Assembly: GCF_004791585.1 (NCBI RefSeq)
Contig: NZ_SRUU01000006.1
Coordinates: forward strand, 62,001-126,000
Origin: Mesorhizobium sp. M1C.F.Ca.ET.210.01.1.1
GTDB taxonomy: Bacteria > Pseudomonadota > Alphaproteobacteria > Rhizobiales > Rhizobiaceae
Direction: 5' to 3'
DNA: 64,000 nucleotides
Part shown: positions 51,985-59,798 of the stretch, piece by piece
Layout: every line of letters begins with the position of its first letter
How positions within the stretch are numbered: the stretch's first letter is position 1
The notes under the pieces: model-generated
Told to the model about the DNA's origin: nothing
What the model saw: only the letters and a program-made list of their open reading frames with translations
Database searches by the model: none
Program-made: the position numbers and the translations under genes

Positions 51985-53076
51985 TCATGCCGCGCCCTGT
52001 CGAGAGGCGAGCATTTCGCGTTTCACCGACCGGCGCCATTCGACGGCGCCGGCAAGACCGTGCAGCACCGTCTCGGTGGTCGCCCAGTCGATGCAGCCGT
52101 CGGTGATGCTCTGACCATAGACGAGCGGCTTGCCCGGCACGACATCCTGGCGACCGGCGACGAGATTGCTCTCGATCATGACGCCGATGATACGCTCGTC
52201 GCCCGCGGCCACCTGGCCCGCCACATCGTGCGCGACTTTCGGCTGGTTCTCCGGCTTCTTGCCGCTGTTGGCGTGGCTGACGTCGATCATCAGCCGCGGC
52301 GCGACGCCGATGCGGGCGAGTTCCGTCGCGGCGGCGTCAACGCTCGCCGCATCGAAGTTGGGCACAACGCCGCCGCGCAGGATGACGTGGCAGTCCTCGT
52401 TGCCGGTGGTCGCGGCAATCGCGCTGCGTCCGCCCTTGGTCACCGCCATGAAATGATGCGGCTGGGCAGCCGACTTGACCGCCTCGGCGGCGATTCTCAG
52501 ATTGCCGTCGGTGCCGTTCTTGAAGCCGACCGGGCAGGACAGGCCCGAGGCCAGCTCCCGATGGATCTGGCTTTCGGTCGTGCGCGCGCCGATGGCGCCC
52601 CAGGCGACGAGGTCGGCAATGTATTGCGGGGTCGTCATGTCGAGGAACTCGGTCGCCGCCGGCAGGCCGAGATTGTTGACGGCGGAAAGCACGTTGCGCG
52701 CCATGCGCAACCCCTTGTCGATGTTGAAGCTGCCGTCGAGATCGGGATCGTTGATCAGGCCTTTCCAGCCGACCGTGGTGCGCGGCTTCTCGAAATAGAC
52801 ACGCATGACGATCTCGAGCCGGTCGGCCAGGGCCTCGCGCAGCGCCGCCAGACGGCTGGCGTAGTCCACGGCGGCGACCGGATCGTGGATGGAACAAGGG
52901 CCGACGATGACTACCAGTCGATCGTCGGCCCCTGCCAGGATCGAATGGATGGCGTTGCGTGACGCGGCAACGGTGCGCGTCGCCGTGAGCGAGCGCGGTA
53001 TCTCGCGCATCACCTCTTCCGGCGTGCTCAGGACTTTGAGTTCCTTGACCCGAAGGTCGTCTGTGGTGGTCAACAC
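51985..53076 (-). CDS. aroG: 3-deoxy-7-phosphoheptulonate synthase, type I (AroG/F/H-like)
   Basis: A 363-residue DAHP synthase, the first step of the shikimate pathway from PEP and erythrose 4-phosphate. Type I alpha motifs are clear: VVIVGPCSIHDP, MRVYFEKPRTTVGWKGLINDP, GARTTESQIHRELASGLSCPVGFKNGTDGN and MIDVSHANSGKKPE. The N-terminal extension (1-45) carrying the feedback-inhibition site is present. Rhizobia usually rely on a plant-like type II enzyme, so this is probably a second isozyme. An aromatic leader peptide and intrinsic terminator upstream predict attenuation control. Confidence 0.95.
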   Translation of the reverse strand: MLTTTDDLRVKELKVLSTPEEVMREIPRSLTATRTVAASRNAIHSILAGADDRLVVIVGPCSIHDPVAAVDYASRLAALREALADRLEIVMRVYFEKPRTTVGWKGLINDPDLDGSFNIDKGLRMARNVLSAVNNLGLPAATEFLDMTTPQYIADLVAWGAIGARTTESQIHRELASGLSCPVGFKNGTDGNLRIAAEAVKSAAQPHHFMAVTKGGRSAIAATTGNEDCHVILRGGVVPNFDAASVDAAATELARIGVAPRLMIDVSHANSGKKPENQPKVAHDVAGQVAAGDERIIGVMIESNLVAGRQDVVPGKPLVYGQSITDGCIDWATTETVLHGLAGAVEWRRSVKREMLASRQGAA

Positions 53077-53117
53077 GGCTTTCTGCTCCTGGTTAGGAGA
53101 CCTGCCGGCTGAAACGA

Positions 53118-53143
53118 AAAAGCCGCCAGGTCTGGCGGCTTTT
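53118..53143 (-). terminator. Intrinsic terminator/attenuator upstream of aroG
   Basis: On the minus strand, AAAAGCCGCCAG and CTGGCGGCTTTT form a 12-bp stem, followed by a run of T (53121-53117) and CG. It stands between the leader peptide and aroG, about 40 bases before the aroG start, in attenuator position. Confidence 0.85.
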
Positions 53144-53164
53144 CGGATTTAGGTGCTACAATCT

Positions 53165-53242
53165 TCAGATCGAGCGCAATCCTCCCGCCGCCAGCGAGCT
53201 GTCGTAATAAAAGTACCAAAACGAGGCGGTCAGGTGGATCAT
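53165..53242 (-). CDS. Leader peptide for aroG attenuation, rich in Phe/Trp/Tyr
   Basis: A 25-residue frame MIHLTASFWYFYYDSSLAAG... ending at TGA 53165. Six consecutive aromatic codons (Phe-Trp-Tyr-Phe-Tyr-Tyr) lie at residues 8-13, just before the attenuator hairpin, as in trp and phe leaders. An in-frame ATG at 53251 would add three residues, but it overlaps the predicted -10 element, so the ATG at 53242 is preferred. That ATG would sit at the predicted transcription start, making the mRNA leaderless, as reported for trpL in Sinorhizobium meliloti. Confidence 0.78.
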   Translation of the reverse strand: MIHLTASFWYFYYDSSLAAGGLRSI

Positions 53243-53248
53243 GCGGCT

Positions 53249-53278
53249 CATATAGTCGATGCCAGGGCGCTTGTCACG
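53249..53278 (-). promoter_or_regulatory. Predicted sigma-70 promoter of the aroG leader
   Basis: On the minus strand, CGTGAC, 17 bases, then CTATAT. This matches the rhizobial consensus CTTGAC-N17-CTATAT with one mismatch. Transcription would begin 7 or 8 bases downstream, at or next to the A of the leader peptide ATG at 53242. It starts just after the stop of the upstream SDR gene. Confidence 0.6.
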
Positions 53279-53288
53279 TGGAGAGATT

Positions 53289-54083
53289 CTACTCCCCGAC
53301 AACACCGGCTATGTTCTGGTCGTAGTCGACCAGCGAGCCGGTCATGACGCCGGCTTGCGGGCTCAGCATATAGGTGATCAGCCGGGCGAGCTGCGCCGGC
53401 TTGACCAACTGGCCCATCGGCTGCGCGGCCTCGGCCTTTTCCAGCCAGTCGTCCGGCGCGTCGTGCCACTTCTTCTGCACGATCGCCTCGCCTTCGGTGT
53501 CCATCCAGCCGGGCAGCACGGCGTTGCAGCGGATGCGGTTGCGCCGATAGGAGCTGGCGACATTCTTGGTCAGCGTCATCAGCGCGCCCTTGCTGGTCGA
53601 ATAGGGCGTCAGGAAGGACTGGCCGGCATGCGCCGACATCGACAGCACGTTGACGATCGAGCCCGGCGCCCTGCGTTCGAGCAGATGCGCGACAAGGCCC
53701 TGCATCAGGAAGAAGGGCCCGCGCACATTGGTGTCGAAGATCTGATCGAAGACCTCCTCGGTGGTTTCGATCAGCGAGCCGCGCGCCGAGGTGGCGGCGG
53801 CGTTGACCAGCGCGTTGAGCGTGCCGAAATGCTTGATCGCGGTTTCGACGGCGCGCTTGCAGTCGGCGACCTTGGCGAAGTCGGCGCTGATGAAGATGGC
53901 GTCGACGCCGCTCTTCTTCAACGCGGCGACCGCTCTGTCGCCCTTCTCCTGCGAGCGGCCGACGAGCGCCAGCGCGCGGCAGCCCTCGTCGGCCAGCGCC
54001 TCCGCAACCGCGAAGCCGATGCCCTGCGCGCCGCCGGTGACGATGGTGCGCGTTTCTGAATTGCGACCGGCCAAACCGCTCAT
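53289..54083 (-). CDS. Short-chain dehydrogenase/reductase
   Basis: A 264-residue SDR. The cofactor motif is VTGGAQGIGFAVAEAL (about 15-30), then NALVNAAATSARGS, catalytic Ser near VLSMSAHAG, and Tyr/Lys in TPYSTSKGALMTLT. The C-terminal LVKPAQLARLITYMLSPQAGVMTGSLVDYDQNI is classical. It is last in the transporter-idhA operon (31 bases after idhA), so it likely oxidises or reduces an inositol-derived or related sugar intermediate. Exact reaction unknown. Confidence 0.9.
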   Translation of the reverse strand: MSGLAGRNSETRTIVTGGAQGIGFAVAEALADEGCRALALVGRSQEKGDRAVAALKKSGVDAIFISADFAKVADCKRAVETAIKHFGTLNALVNAAATSARGSLIETTEEVFDQIFDTNVRGPFFLMQGLVAHLLERRAPGSIVNVLSMSAHAGQSFLTPYSTSKGALMTLTKNVASSYRRNRIRCNAVLPGWMDTEGEAIVQKKWHDAPDDWLEKAEAAQPMGQLVKPAQLARLITYMLSPQAGVMTGSLVDYDQNIAGVVGE

Positions 54084-54114
54084 CGCTCTGCTCCTGTAGT
54101 CGAATCCAAACAGT

Positions 54115-55107
54115 TCAGTCGACGCGGACGGCTTTGCCGGTCTTGGCCGATTGCAGCGCCGCGTCGGCCAGCTTCAGGGCGACCAGCCCATCCTTGCCGC
54201 TCGGTGCCGCCTTCTTGCCCGCGGTCGCAGCGGCGATGAAAGCCGCGATCTCGTTGGCATAGGCGTCGATGTAGCGGGTCATGAAGAAGTCGTGCAGCGG
54301 CGGGCGGGTGTAGCCCTTGTCGTTGGCGAGCTCGATCGACACCGGCCGCTGGTTCTCGGCCGCGACCATGCCCTTCGAGCCGTGCACCTCGATGCGCTGG
54401 TCGTAGCCATAGGTGGCGCGGCGCGAGTTGGAGATGACGGCCTGCTTGCCGGACGCGGTTTCCAGGATGACGCTGACCGAGTCGAAATCGCCGGCTTCGC
54501 CGATCTTCTTGTCGACCAGCACCGAGGCATGGGCGCTGACCGCGACAGGCTCCTCGCCAAGCAGGAAGCGCGCCATGTCGAAATCATGGATGGTCATGTC
54601 GCGAAAAATGCCGCCCGAGCGGGCGATGTAGTCGAGCGGCGGGGCGCCCGGATCGCGCGAGGTGATGGTGACCATCTCGACCGTGCCGATGGCGCCGTCG
54701 TCGATCGCCTTGCGGACGGCGGCAAAATGCGGGTCGAAGCGGCGGTTGAAGCCGACCATCAGCGTTGCGCCGGCCTTCTCGACGACCGCCAGGCACTTCT
54801 CGACGCGCTGGACGTCGAGGTCGATCGGTTTCTCGCAGAAGATCGCCTTGCCGGCGTTGGCGAAGCGCTCGATGAGATCGGCATGGGTGTCGGTCGGCGT
54901 GCAGATGATGACGGCATCGATGTCTTTGGCCTGCTCGATCGCATCGGTCGTGCGCACTTCGGCGCCGTAGGCGGTGGCCAACTCCGTCGCGGCTTTCTCG
55001 AAGGCGTCGGCCACGGCCACCAGTTTGGCCTGCGGGTTGGAGGCAACGGCGCGGGCATGCACCTTGCCGATACGGCCGGCGCCGAGAAGAGCGAAGCGGA
55101 GAGTCAT
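54115..55107 (-). CDS. idhA: Inositol 2-dehydrogenase (IdhA/IolG/MocA type)
   Basis: A 330-residue Gfo/Idh/MocA enzyme. The Rossmann motif is GAGRIGKVHARAVASNPQ (8-25), then FCEKPIDLDVQRVEKC, MVGFNRRFDPHFAAVRKAI and MTIHDFDMARFLLGEEPV. Catalytic Lys and Asp/His are in place. It oxidises myo-inositol to 2-keto-myo-inositol with NAD, feeding IolE. It lies downstream of the inositol-type transporter, in line with import followed by oxidation. The paralogue at 22813-23805 shares most motifs. Confidence 0.93.
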   Translation of the reverse strand: MTLRFALLGAGRIGKVHARAVASNPQAKLVAVADAFEKAATELATAYGAEVRTTDAIEQAKDIDAVIICTPTDTHADLIERFANAGKAIFCEKPIDLDVQRVEKCLAVVEKAGATLMVGFNRRFDPHFAAVRKAIDDGAIGTVEMVTITSRDPGAPPLDYIARSGGIFRDMTIHDFDMARFLLGEEPVAVSAHASVLVDKKIGEAGDFDSVSVILETASGKQAVISNSRRATYGYDQRIEVHGSKGMVAAENQRPVSIELANDKGYTRPPLHDFFMTRYIDAYANEIAAFIAAATAGKKAAPSGKDGLVALKLADAALQSAKTGKAVRVD

Positions 55108-55187
55108 GGAAGGTCCTTTGAGGGTGGTTCAGAATGCTGTCCGCGCCTTCCGGCGCGGACGATTGGTTGGTCCCGTCGTGGCGCCCG

Positions 55188-55958
55188 TCAGGCGGCCTGG
55201 AGTTCGGCCTGTCCGGTCTTGGCGCCGGTGATGTAGGCGACGATGTCGTTGCCGTCGGTGTCCTGCTTGCGCAAATTGGCGACGATGCGGCCGCGCCGGA
55301 AGACGACGATGCGGTCGACCAGGTCGAACACCTGGCGCATGTTGTGGCTGATCAGGATCAGCGGCTCGCCGTTCTCCTTCAGCGTGCGGATGATGTTTTC
55401 GACCTGCGCCGTCTCTTGCACGCCGAGGGCCGCCGTCGGCTCGTCCATGATGATCAGCTTGGAGGCGAAGGTCGCGGTCCTGGCGATCGCCACGCATTGA
55501 CGCTGGCCGCCAGACATGTGGCGGATGGTGCTTGAAAGGTTGGGGATCTTCACCGCGGTGCGGACAAGCGCCGCCTCGGTCGCCTTGCGCATCGCCTTGC
55601 GGTCGAGGATCGAGAACGGGCCGAGGTTGAACAGCACCTTCTCGCGGCCGAGGAAGAGGTTCGACGGCACGTCGAGATCGTCGGCCAGAGCGAGGTTCTG
55701 GAACACGGTCTCGATGCCCGCCTCGCGCGCCTCGATCGGGCCGGCGAAGTTCACTTCCTTGCCGTCGAACCAGATCTTGCCGTCGGTGCGCTGCTCGACG
55801 CCGGTGATCTGGCGTACGAAAGTCGACTTGCCGGCGCCGTTGTCGCCCATGATGGCGACATGCTCGCCCTTGCGCAGCTCGAAGTTCGCCTCCTGCAGCG
55901 CGTGCACGCCGCCGTAATGCTTGGTGAGGTTTTCGGTCTTCAGAACGATGTCCGACAT
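55188..55958 (-). CDS. Inositol-type ABC transporter ATP-binding protein, single domain
   Basis: A 256-residue ATPase of the CUT2 family with one nucleotide-binding domain: Walker A GDNGAGKST, signature MSGGQRQCVAIART, Walker B LIIMDEPTAALG, and ISHNMRQVFD. It resembles the FrcA/IatA single-domain type. The ATG at 55958 follows AGGAGCTTGACC, immediately after the permease gene. The longer upstream open frame is antisense-like read-through within the permease. Confidence 0.93.
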   Translation of the reverse strand: MSDIVLKTENLTKHYGGVHALQEANFELRKGEHVAIMGDNGAGKSTFVRQITGVEQRTDGKIWFDGKEVNFAGPIEAREAGIETVFQNLALADDLDVPSNLFLGREKVLFNLGPFSILDRKAMRKATEAALVRTAVKIPNLSSTIRHMSGGQRQCVAIARTATFASKLIIMDEPTAALGVQETAQVENIIRTLKENGEPLILISHNMRQVFDLVDRIVVFRRGRIVANLRKQDTDGNDIVAYITGAKTGQAELQAA

Positions 55959-55960
55959 GG

Positions 55961-57037
55961 TCAAGCTCCTATCGCCCGGCGGCGCTGGCGCCATTGATCG
56001 AGAACGACTGCGCCGACGATGATCACGCCCTTGACCATCTCCTGGTAGTAGGCGTCGAGGCGCAGGAAGGTGAAGCCGGAGATGATGACGCCGAAGATCA
56101 GCGAGCCGATCACGGTGCCGATGATAGACCCGCGGCCGCCCGAGAGCGAGACGCCGCCGATGACCGCCATGGCGATGGCGTCGAGCTCGTACATGACGCC
56201 CATGCCGGCCTGGGCAGTGAGGTTCTTGGAGGAGAGCACCACCGCGGCGATCGAGGCGAGGATGCCGGCAATCACATAGACCAGCACCTTGTGGTTGGCG
56301 ATCTTGATGCCGGACATGCGCGCGGCATCCTCGTTGGAGCCGATGGCGTAGCAGTGCTTGCCGTATCTGGTGTAGCTCAGGATGAGTTGGAACAGGATCG
56401 CCAGCGAGATGAAGATGATGACCGGCATCAGCCCCTTGCCGATTGCGGCGAAGCTGTCGGTCGGGAACGAGATCGGCTGGCCCTTCGACCACCATTTGGC
56501 GATGCCGCGCGCGGTGACCATCATGCCCAGCGTGGCGATGAAGGGTGGAATACGAGTGAAGGCTATCAATGATCCATTGATGAGACCGGCCAAAAGCCCG
56601 CAGCCGACGGCGACCAGCAGCGGCACGATGACCGGCAGGTCGGTCCAGCCATAGGCGATGAACATCGCCTTGGGGTTGGGATTGCCGTTGACGGTCGCGA
56701 CTTGCGCGAAGCTCATGGCGATCATGGCGGTGGCGCCGACGATCGAGCCTGAGGACAGGTCGATGCCGCCGCAGATGATGACCTGGGTGACGCCGATGGC
56801 GATGATGCCAACGATCGAGACCTGCAGGATGATGATCTGCAGCCGCTGCTCGTTGAAGATCGCGTCGACGTTTTCGCGGGTGTTGAACAGGAAGCTGTCG
56901 CCGAGGAAGACGCGGCCGATCAGCTCGAACGCGCCGACCAGGATGACGAGCGCAAGGAACACGTTGAACTCGGCCGGCCAGGGGCGCTTCTTGGCGTCAT
57001 AGCTCAGTCCGCCAATGCCATGCGATGTTTGTGACAC
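55961..57037 (-). CDS. Inositol-type ABC transporter permease
   Basis: A 358-residue CUT2 permease with a short cytoplasmic start and about ten hydrophobic segments. Landmarks are IIAIGVTQVIICGGIDLSSGSIVGATAMIAM, FTRIPPFIATLGMMVTARGIAKWW and AMAVIGGVSLSGGRGSIIGTVIGSL. It ends 2 bases before the ATPase start. A hairpin separates it from the binding-protein gene upstream. Confidence 0.94.
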   Translation of the reverse strand: MSQTSHGIGGLSYDAKKRPWPAEFNVFLALVILVGAFELIGRVFLGDSFLFNTRENVDAIFNEQRLQIIILQVSIVGIIAIGVTQVIICGGIDLSSGSIVGATAMIAMSFAQVATVNGNPNPKAMFIAYGWTDLPVIVPLLVAVGCGLLAGLINGSLIAFTRIPPFIATLGMMVTARGIAKWWSKGQPISFPTDSFAAIGKGLMPVIIFISLAILFQLILSYTRYGKHCYAIGSNEDAARMSGIKIANHKVLVYVIAGILASIAAVVLSSKNLTAQAGMGVMYELDAIAMAVIGGVSLSGGRGSIIGTVIGSLIFGVIISGFTFLRLDAYYQEMVKGVIIVGAVVLDQWRQRRRAIGA

Positions 57038-57067
57038 GTCTTCTTCCTCCGAATGACCGCGCCCGCT

Positions 57068-57090
57068 CTCCCGCCCGGTGGGGGCGGGAG
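57068..57090 (-). terminator. Stem-loop after the inositol-type binding protein gene
   Basis: CTCCCGCCC and GGGCGGGAG form a 9-bp GC-rich stem with a five-base loop, between the binding-protein and permease genes. No T-run follows on the minus strand. It is the third such hairpin after a CUT2 binding-protein gene in this window. Confidence 0.65.
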
Positions 57091-57174
57091 AAAGAAGGGA
57101 GCGACGCCGCTCAATCAGCAGCCGATTTCAGCCAGTCCGATTCATCGGAGCGCCGCTCCTCGAGAAGCGCAGCC

Positions 57175-58116
57175 TCAGTTCTTCTTCAAGAACTTGTCGA
57201 TGTTCGCCGGCGTGACGAGCTGGAACGGGATATAGACCTTGTGTTCCACCTTCTCGCCCTTGGCGAGCTTCAGCGCCGCATCGAGCGCGCCGGCGCCCTG
57301 GCCGGCAGCATCCTGGAAGACGCTAACGTCGAGATCGCCCGCCTGCATCGCGGCCAACGCGTCCTGGGTGGCGTCGACGCCGCCGACCACGACCGACTTC
57401 ATGTCGATGTTGGCGGCCTTCATCGCCTGGATGGCGCCGATGGCGCTTTCGTCGTTGTTGGCAATAACGCCGTCGAACGGCTTGCCGGACGACAGCCAGT
57501 TGGTCATCAGGTTCTGCGCTTCGTCACGCTTCCAGTTCGAGGTCTGCTTGTCGATGATCTTGATGAAGCTGCAGTCCGGCGTGGCGATCACTTCCTCGAT
57601 GTCCTTGGTGCGCTGCACCGCGGCCTGGTTGGAAAGCTCGCCCATGATCACGTAGACGTTGGCTTCCTTCTTGCCGGCTTCCTTGAAGAGGCGGCAGGCT
57701 TCCTTGGTCTCGAGCGTGCCGGATTCAGCCTCGTTCGAAGCGACGAAGGCCTGGTTGTCGGGCAGCGAGTCGACATTGACCGGCTCGCGGTTGACATAAA
57801 CCAGCGGGATCTTGGCCGCGGCGGCCGCGTCCGACATCGCCTGGGTGGCCGAGGTGTCGACCGGGTTGACGATGATGGCATCGACGCCCGAAGCGGCGAA
57901 GTTCTTGATCTGGTCGAGCTGCTTGGCGACGTCGTTCTGGGCGTCCTCAACCTGCAGCTCTACGCCATCCATGCCCTTGGCCTGGGCGATCATGCCGTTG
58001 CGCAGCACGGTCAGGAAGTTGTCGTCGAAAAGAGCCATCGAGACGCCGATCTTGGCGGCGAAGGCGGACGAACTCATCAGCGCCGAAAGCGCGACGCCCA
58101 AAAGCAGTTTCTTCAT
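57175..58116 (-). CDS. Inositol-type ABC transporter substrate-binding protein
   Basis: A 313-residue periplasmic binding protein with a Sec signal (MKKLLLGVALSALMSSSAFA). It resembles IbpA/MocB-like proteins: IGVSMALFDDNFLTVLRNGM, AKQLDQIKNFAASGVDAIIVNPVDTSATQAMSDA, and VYVNREPVN. The context (IdhA, IolR-type operator, MocDEF nearby) favours myo-inositol, another inositol or rhizopine as ligand, though this is inference. Start at 58116 after GGAGGAGAAACTAA. Confidence 0.92.
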   Translation of the reverse strand: MKKLLLGVALSALMSSSAFAAKIGVSMALFDDNFLTVLRNGMIAQAKGMDGVELQVEDAQNDVAKQLDQIKNFAASGVDAIIVNPVDTSATQAMSDAAAAAKIPLVYVNREPVNVDSLPDNQAFVASNEAESGTLETKEACRLFKEAGKKEANVYVIMGELSNQAAVQRTKDIEEVIATPDCSFIKIIDKQTSNWKRDEAQNLMTNWLSSGKPFDGVIANNDESAIGAIQAMKAANIDMKSVVVGGVDATQDALAAMQAGDLDVSVFQDAAGQGAGALDAALKLAKGEKVEHKVYIPFQLVTPANIDKFLKKN

Positions 58117-58294
58117 TTTAGTTTCTCCTCCACTTGGTGTCCGGTTGCACCGAATTGAACCGGAATCCCCGATCTGTCCGGGGAAACTCTCCCTTCGGCC
58201 GTTCCGACGGCGCTTCCCTTGCGCAAATGGAACGCCTGGTCCTCTGTTTGAAACAGACGTTCCGGAACGAAAGAACCAAAATACCCAGTTGGTG

Positions 58295-58329
58295 AAATAT
58301 TTATTCCATTTCGCTTGGTGACGTCAAGG
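58295..58329 (-). promoter_or_regulatory. Promoter with IolR-type box for the inositol-type transporter
   Basis: On the minus strand, CTTGAC (58329-58324) is followed after 17 bases by AATAAA. The -10 region is overlapped by GGAATAAATATTTC (58308-58295), which fits GGAA-N6-TTCC with one mismatch and is nearly the same as one iolC box. A weaker box, GGAACGCCTGGTCC, lies at 58229. The remaining bases of the 474-base gap 58117-58590 are a leader of about 180 bases and repeat B, with no gene. Confidence 0.6.
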
Positions 58330-58492
58330 GAGATTCGGAACGGACATGCCGGATTTTCATTCACGGCTGCGCTGGGACGGAGGCATGGCCGGAGGATCGC
58401 AGGGCTTTGGGTCGCATTTTGGCCGCGGCTGCAACCATGACAAAATCTTATCAGCCTGATGGATCACATCATCTCGGGCGGAAGCCGCCTAA

Positions 58493-58590
58493 AGCGTGTC
58501 GCGATCTTTCAGATTCGCTCCATGCGCTTTAGGTTTTGATTTAGGCATGTCTTTGTCCCGCAACCGGTTCCCACTTTCGGGAGACATGCT
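58493..58590. repeat. Intergenic palindromic repeat B
   Basis: Contains AAAGCGTGTCGCGATC at the left and the hairpin GCATGTCT...AGACATGC around CCGGTTCCCAC at the right. The type is common in rhizobial genomes. Its right end abuts the LacI-type gene stop at 58591, so it probably forms the 3' end of that transcript. Confidence 0.7.
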
Positions 58591-59622
58591 TTAGATGTTC
58601 TCGGGCAGATAGATGTCGAAGGGCAGGAAGGTCTGCCCGGGCGCATTGGCGGCGCCGCTCTCGATGGCATGCGCCATGAGCGCCACGAGCTCGCGGCAAA
58701 GCGCTGCGAGCGGCGTCGAGATCACCATGGTGAGGATGTTGTCGGCGAGGGCTGCGCGCGACTCGGCGTTGATCTCGTTGCACACGACCGCGGGCATGTT
58801 CGCCGGCTTCGCTTCCCTCAACGCCGCGACCGCGCCTTCCATGCCGCCGCCGGCGACATAGCAGCCGGCAAGATCCGGATGCCGCGCCAGGAGCTCGAGC
58901 ATCGCATTGTGCGTCACCTGGTTGGCTTCCAGATTGACCAGCGTCTCCAGCACGGTGAAGTCCGGCGCGTGCTCGCGAAAATAGGAGCGGAAGCCGATCT
59001 CCCGCAGCTCGTGGCCATGGAAGCGGTGGCTGCCGACGAAGAGCGCGACCTTGCCCGGCTTCCTGGCGGCCGTGGCGATCATCCAGGCCGCGGTGCGACC
59101 GACCTTGCGGTTGTCCAGCCCGACATAGCCCTCGCGGATGCCGGCGGCGAAGTCGGACAGCAGCGAAAAGACCGGCTGCCCCCTCGCCTTCAGCGTCTCG
59201 ACCACCGCCGTCAGCGTCGGGTGGTCCGGGCCGACAACGGCGATGGCCCTGGATTTCGCCGCCAGCCTGCGCATCTGGGCGGCGATCTCGTCAGGCGCCA
59301 GCGAGGCGGCGAAATCGATCGTCGCGGCGCCACGGAAGCGTTGCGACTGCGAGACCGCCAGTTCCAATTCGCGCGCGAAGTCGCCGTAGAAGACATCATT
59401 GCCCCGCAGAAGCAGGAAGCCGAGGCGGTATTCCGGCAATTCCTGGCGCATGCGCTGCTTGATCAGCCCGGCGGCGTGGTAGCCGATATCGGTCGCCGCC
59501 TCGTAGACCCGGCGCGCCGTTTCCTCGCGCACGGGCAAGCGATTGTTCAGCACCCTGTCGACGGTGGCGACGCTGACGCCGGAAACGCGCGCAAGATCAG
59601 TGATTGTCGGCCGCTTTGCCAT
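58591..59622 (-). CDS. LacI-family regulator next to mocDEF
   Basis: A 343-residue regulator. HTH: RPTITDLARVSGVSVATVDRVLNNRLPVREETARRVYEAATDIGYH (about 3-48). The binding-protein-like sensor (60-340) has YRLGFLLLRGNDVFYGDFAREL, VGLDNRKVGRTAAWM and GCYVAGGGMEGAVAALRE. It belongs to the subgroup often linked to inositol or rhizopine transporters. It starts at 59622 (MAKRPT), with ATG 59634 as alternative. Divergent from mocD across a 176-base gap that holds a candidate operator. Confidence 0.92.
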   Translation of the reverse strand: MAKRPTITDLARVSGVSVATVDRVLNNRLPVREETARRVYEAATDIGYHAAGLIKQRMRQELPEYRLGFLLLRGNDVFYGDFARELELAVSQSQRFRGAATIDFAASLAPDEIAAQMRRLAAKSRAIAVVGPDHPTLTAVVETLKARGQPVFSLLSDFAAGIREGYVGLDNRKVGRTAAWMIATAARKPGKVALFVGSHRFHGHELREIGFRSYFREHAPDFTVLETLVNLEANQVTHNAMLELLARHPDLAGCYVAGGGMEGAVAALREAKPANMPAVVCNEINAESRAALADNILTMVISTPLAALCRELVALMAHAIESGAANAPGQTFLPFDIYLPENI

Positions 59623-59673
59623 GAATGCTCCCATTGCCTGTCCGGCTCAGAATAGCTCACTCTGATATGAAAT

Positions 59674-59686
59674 GATAGAATCTATC
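59674..59686. promoter_or_regulatory. Candidate operator between LacI-type gene and mocD
   Basis: GATAGAATCTATC is a perfect 13-base palindrome with A as centre. ATGATAG at 59672 and CTATCAT at 59702 form a further inverted pair. Both lie in the divergent gap between the LacI-type gene and mocD. Binding is inferred only. Confidence 0.5.
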
Positions 59687-59798
59687 TTTGTGATGTTGAG
59701 GCTATCATGGCTTGGAGCTATGGTGAAGTGGAAGTCAGCCATGCGCGAGCCCGGCATTGCCGAGGACCGCTCGCCGGGTGGCGACGGAGGAACCCGCA

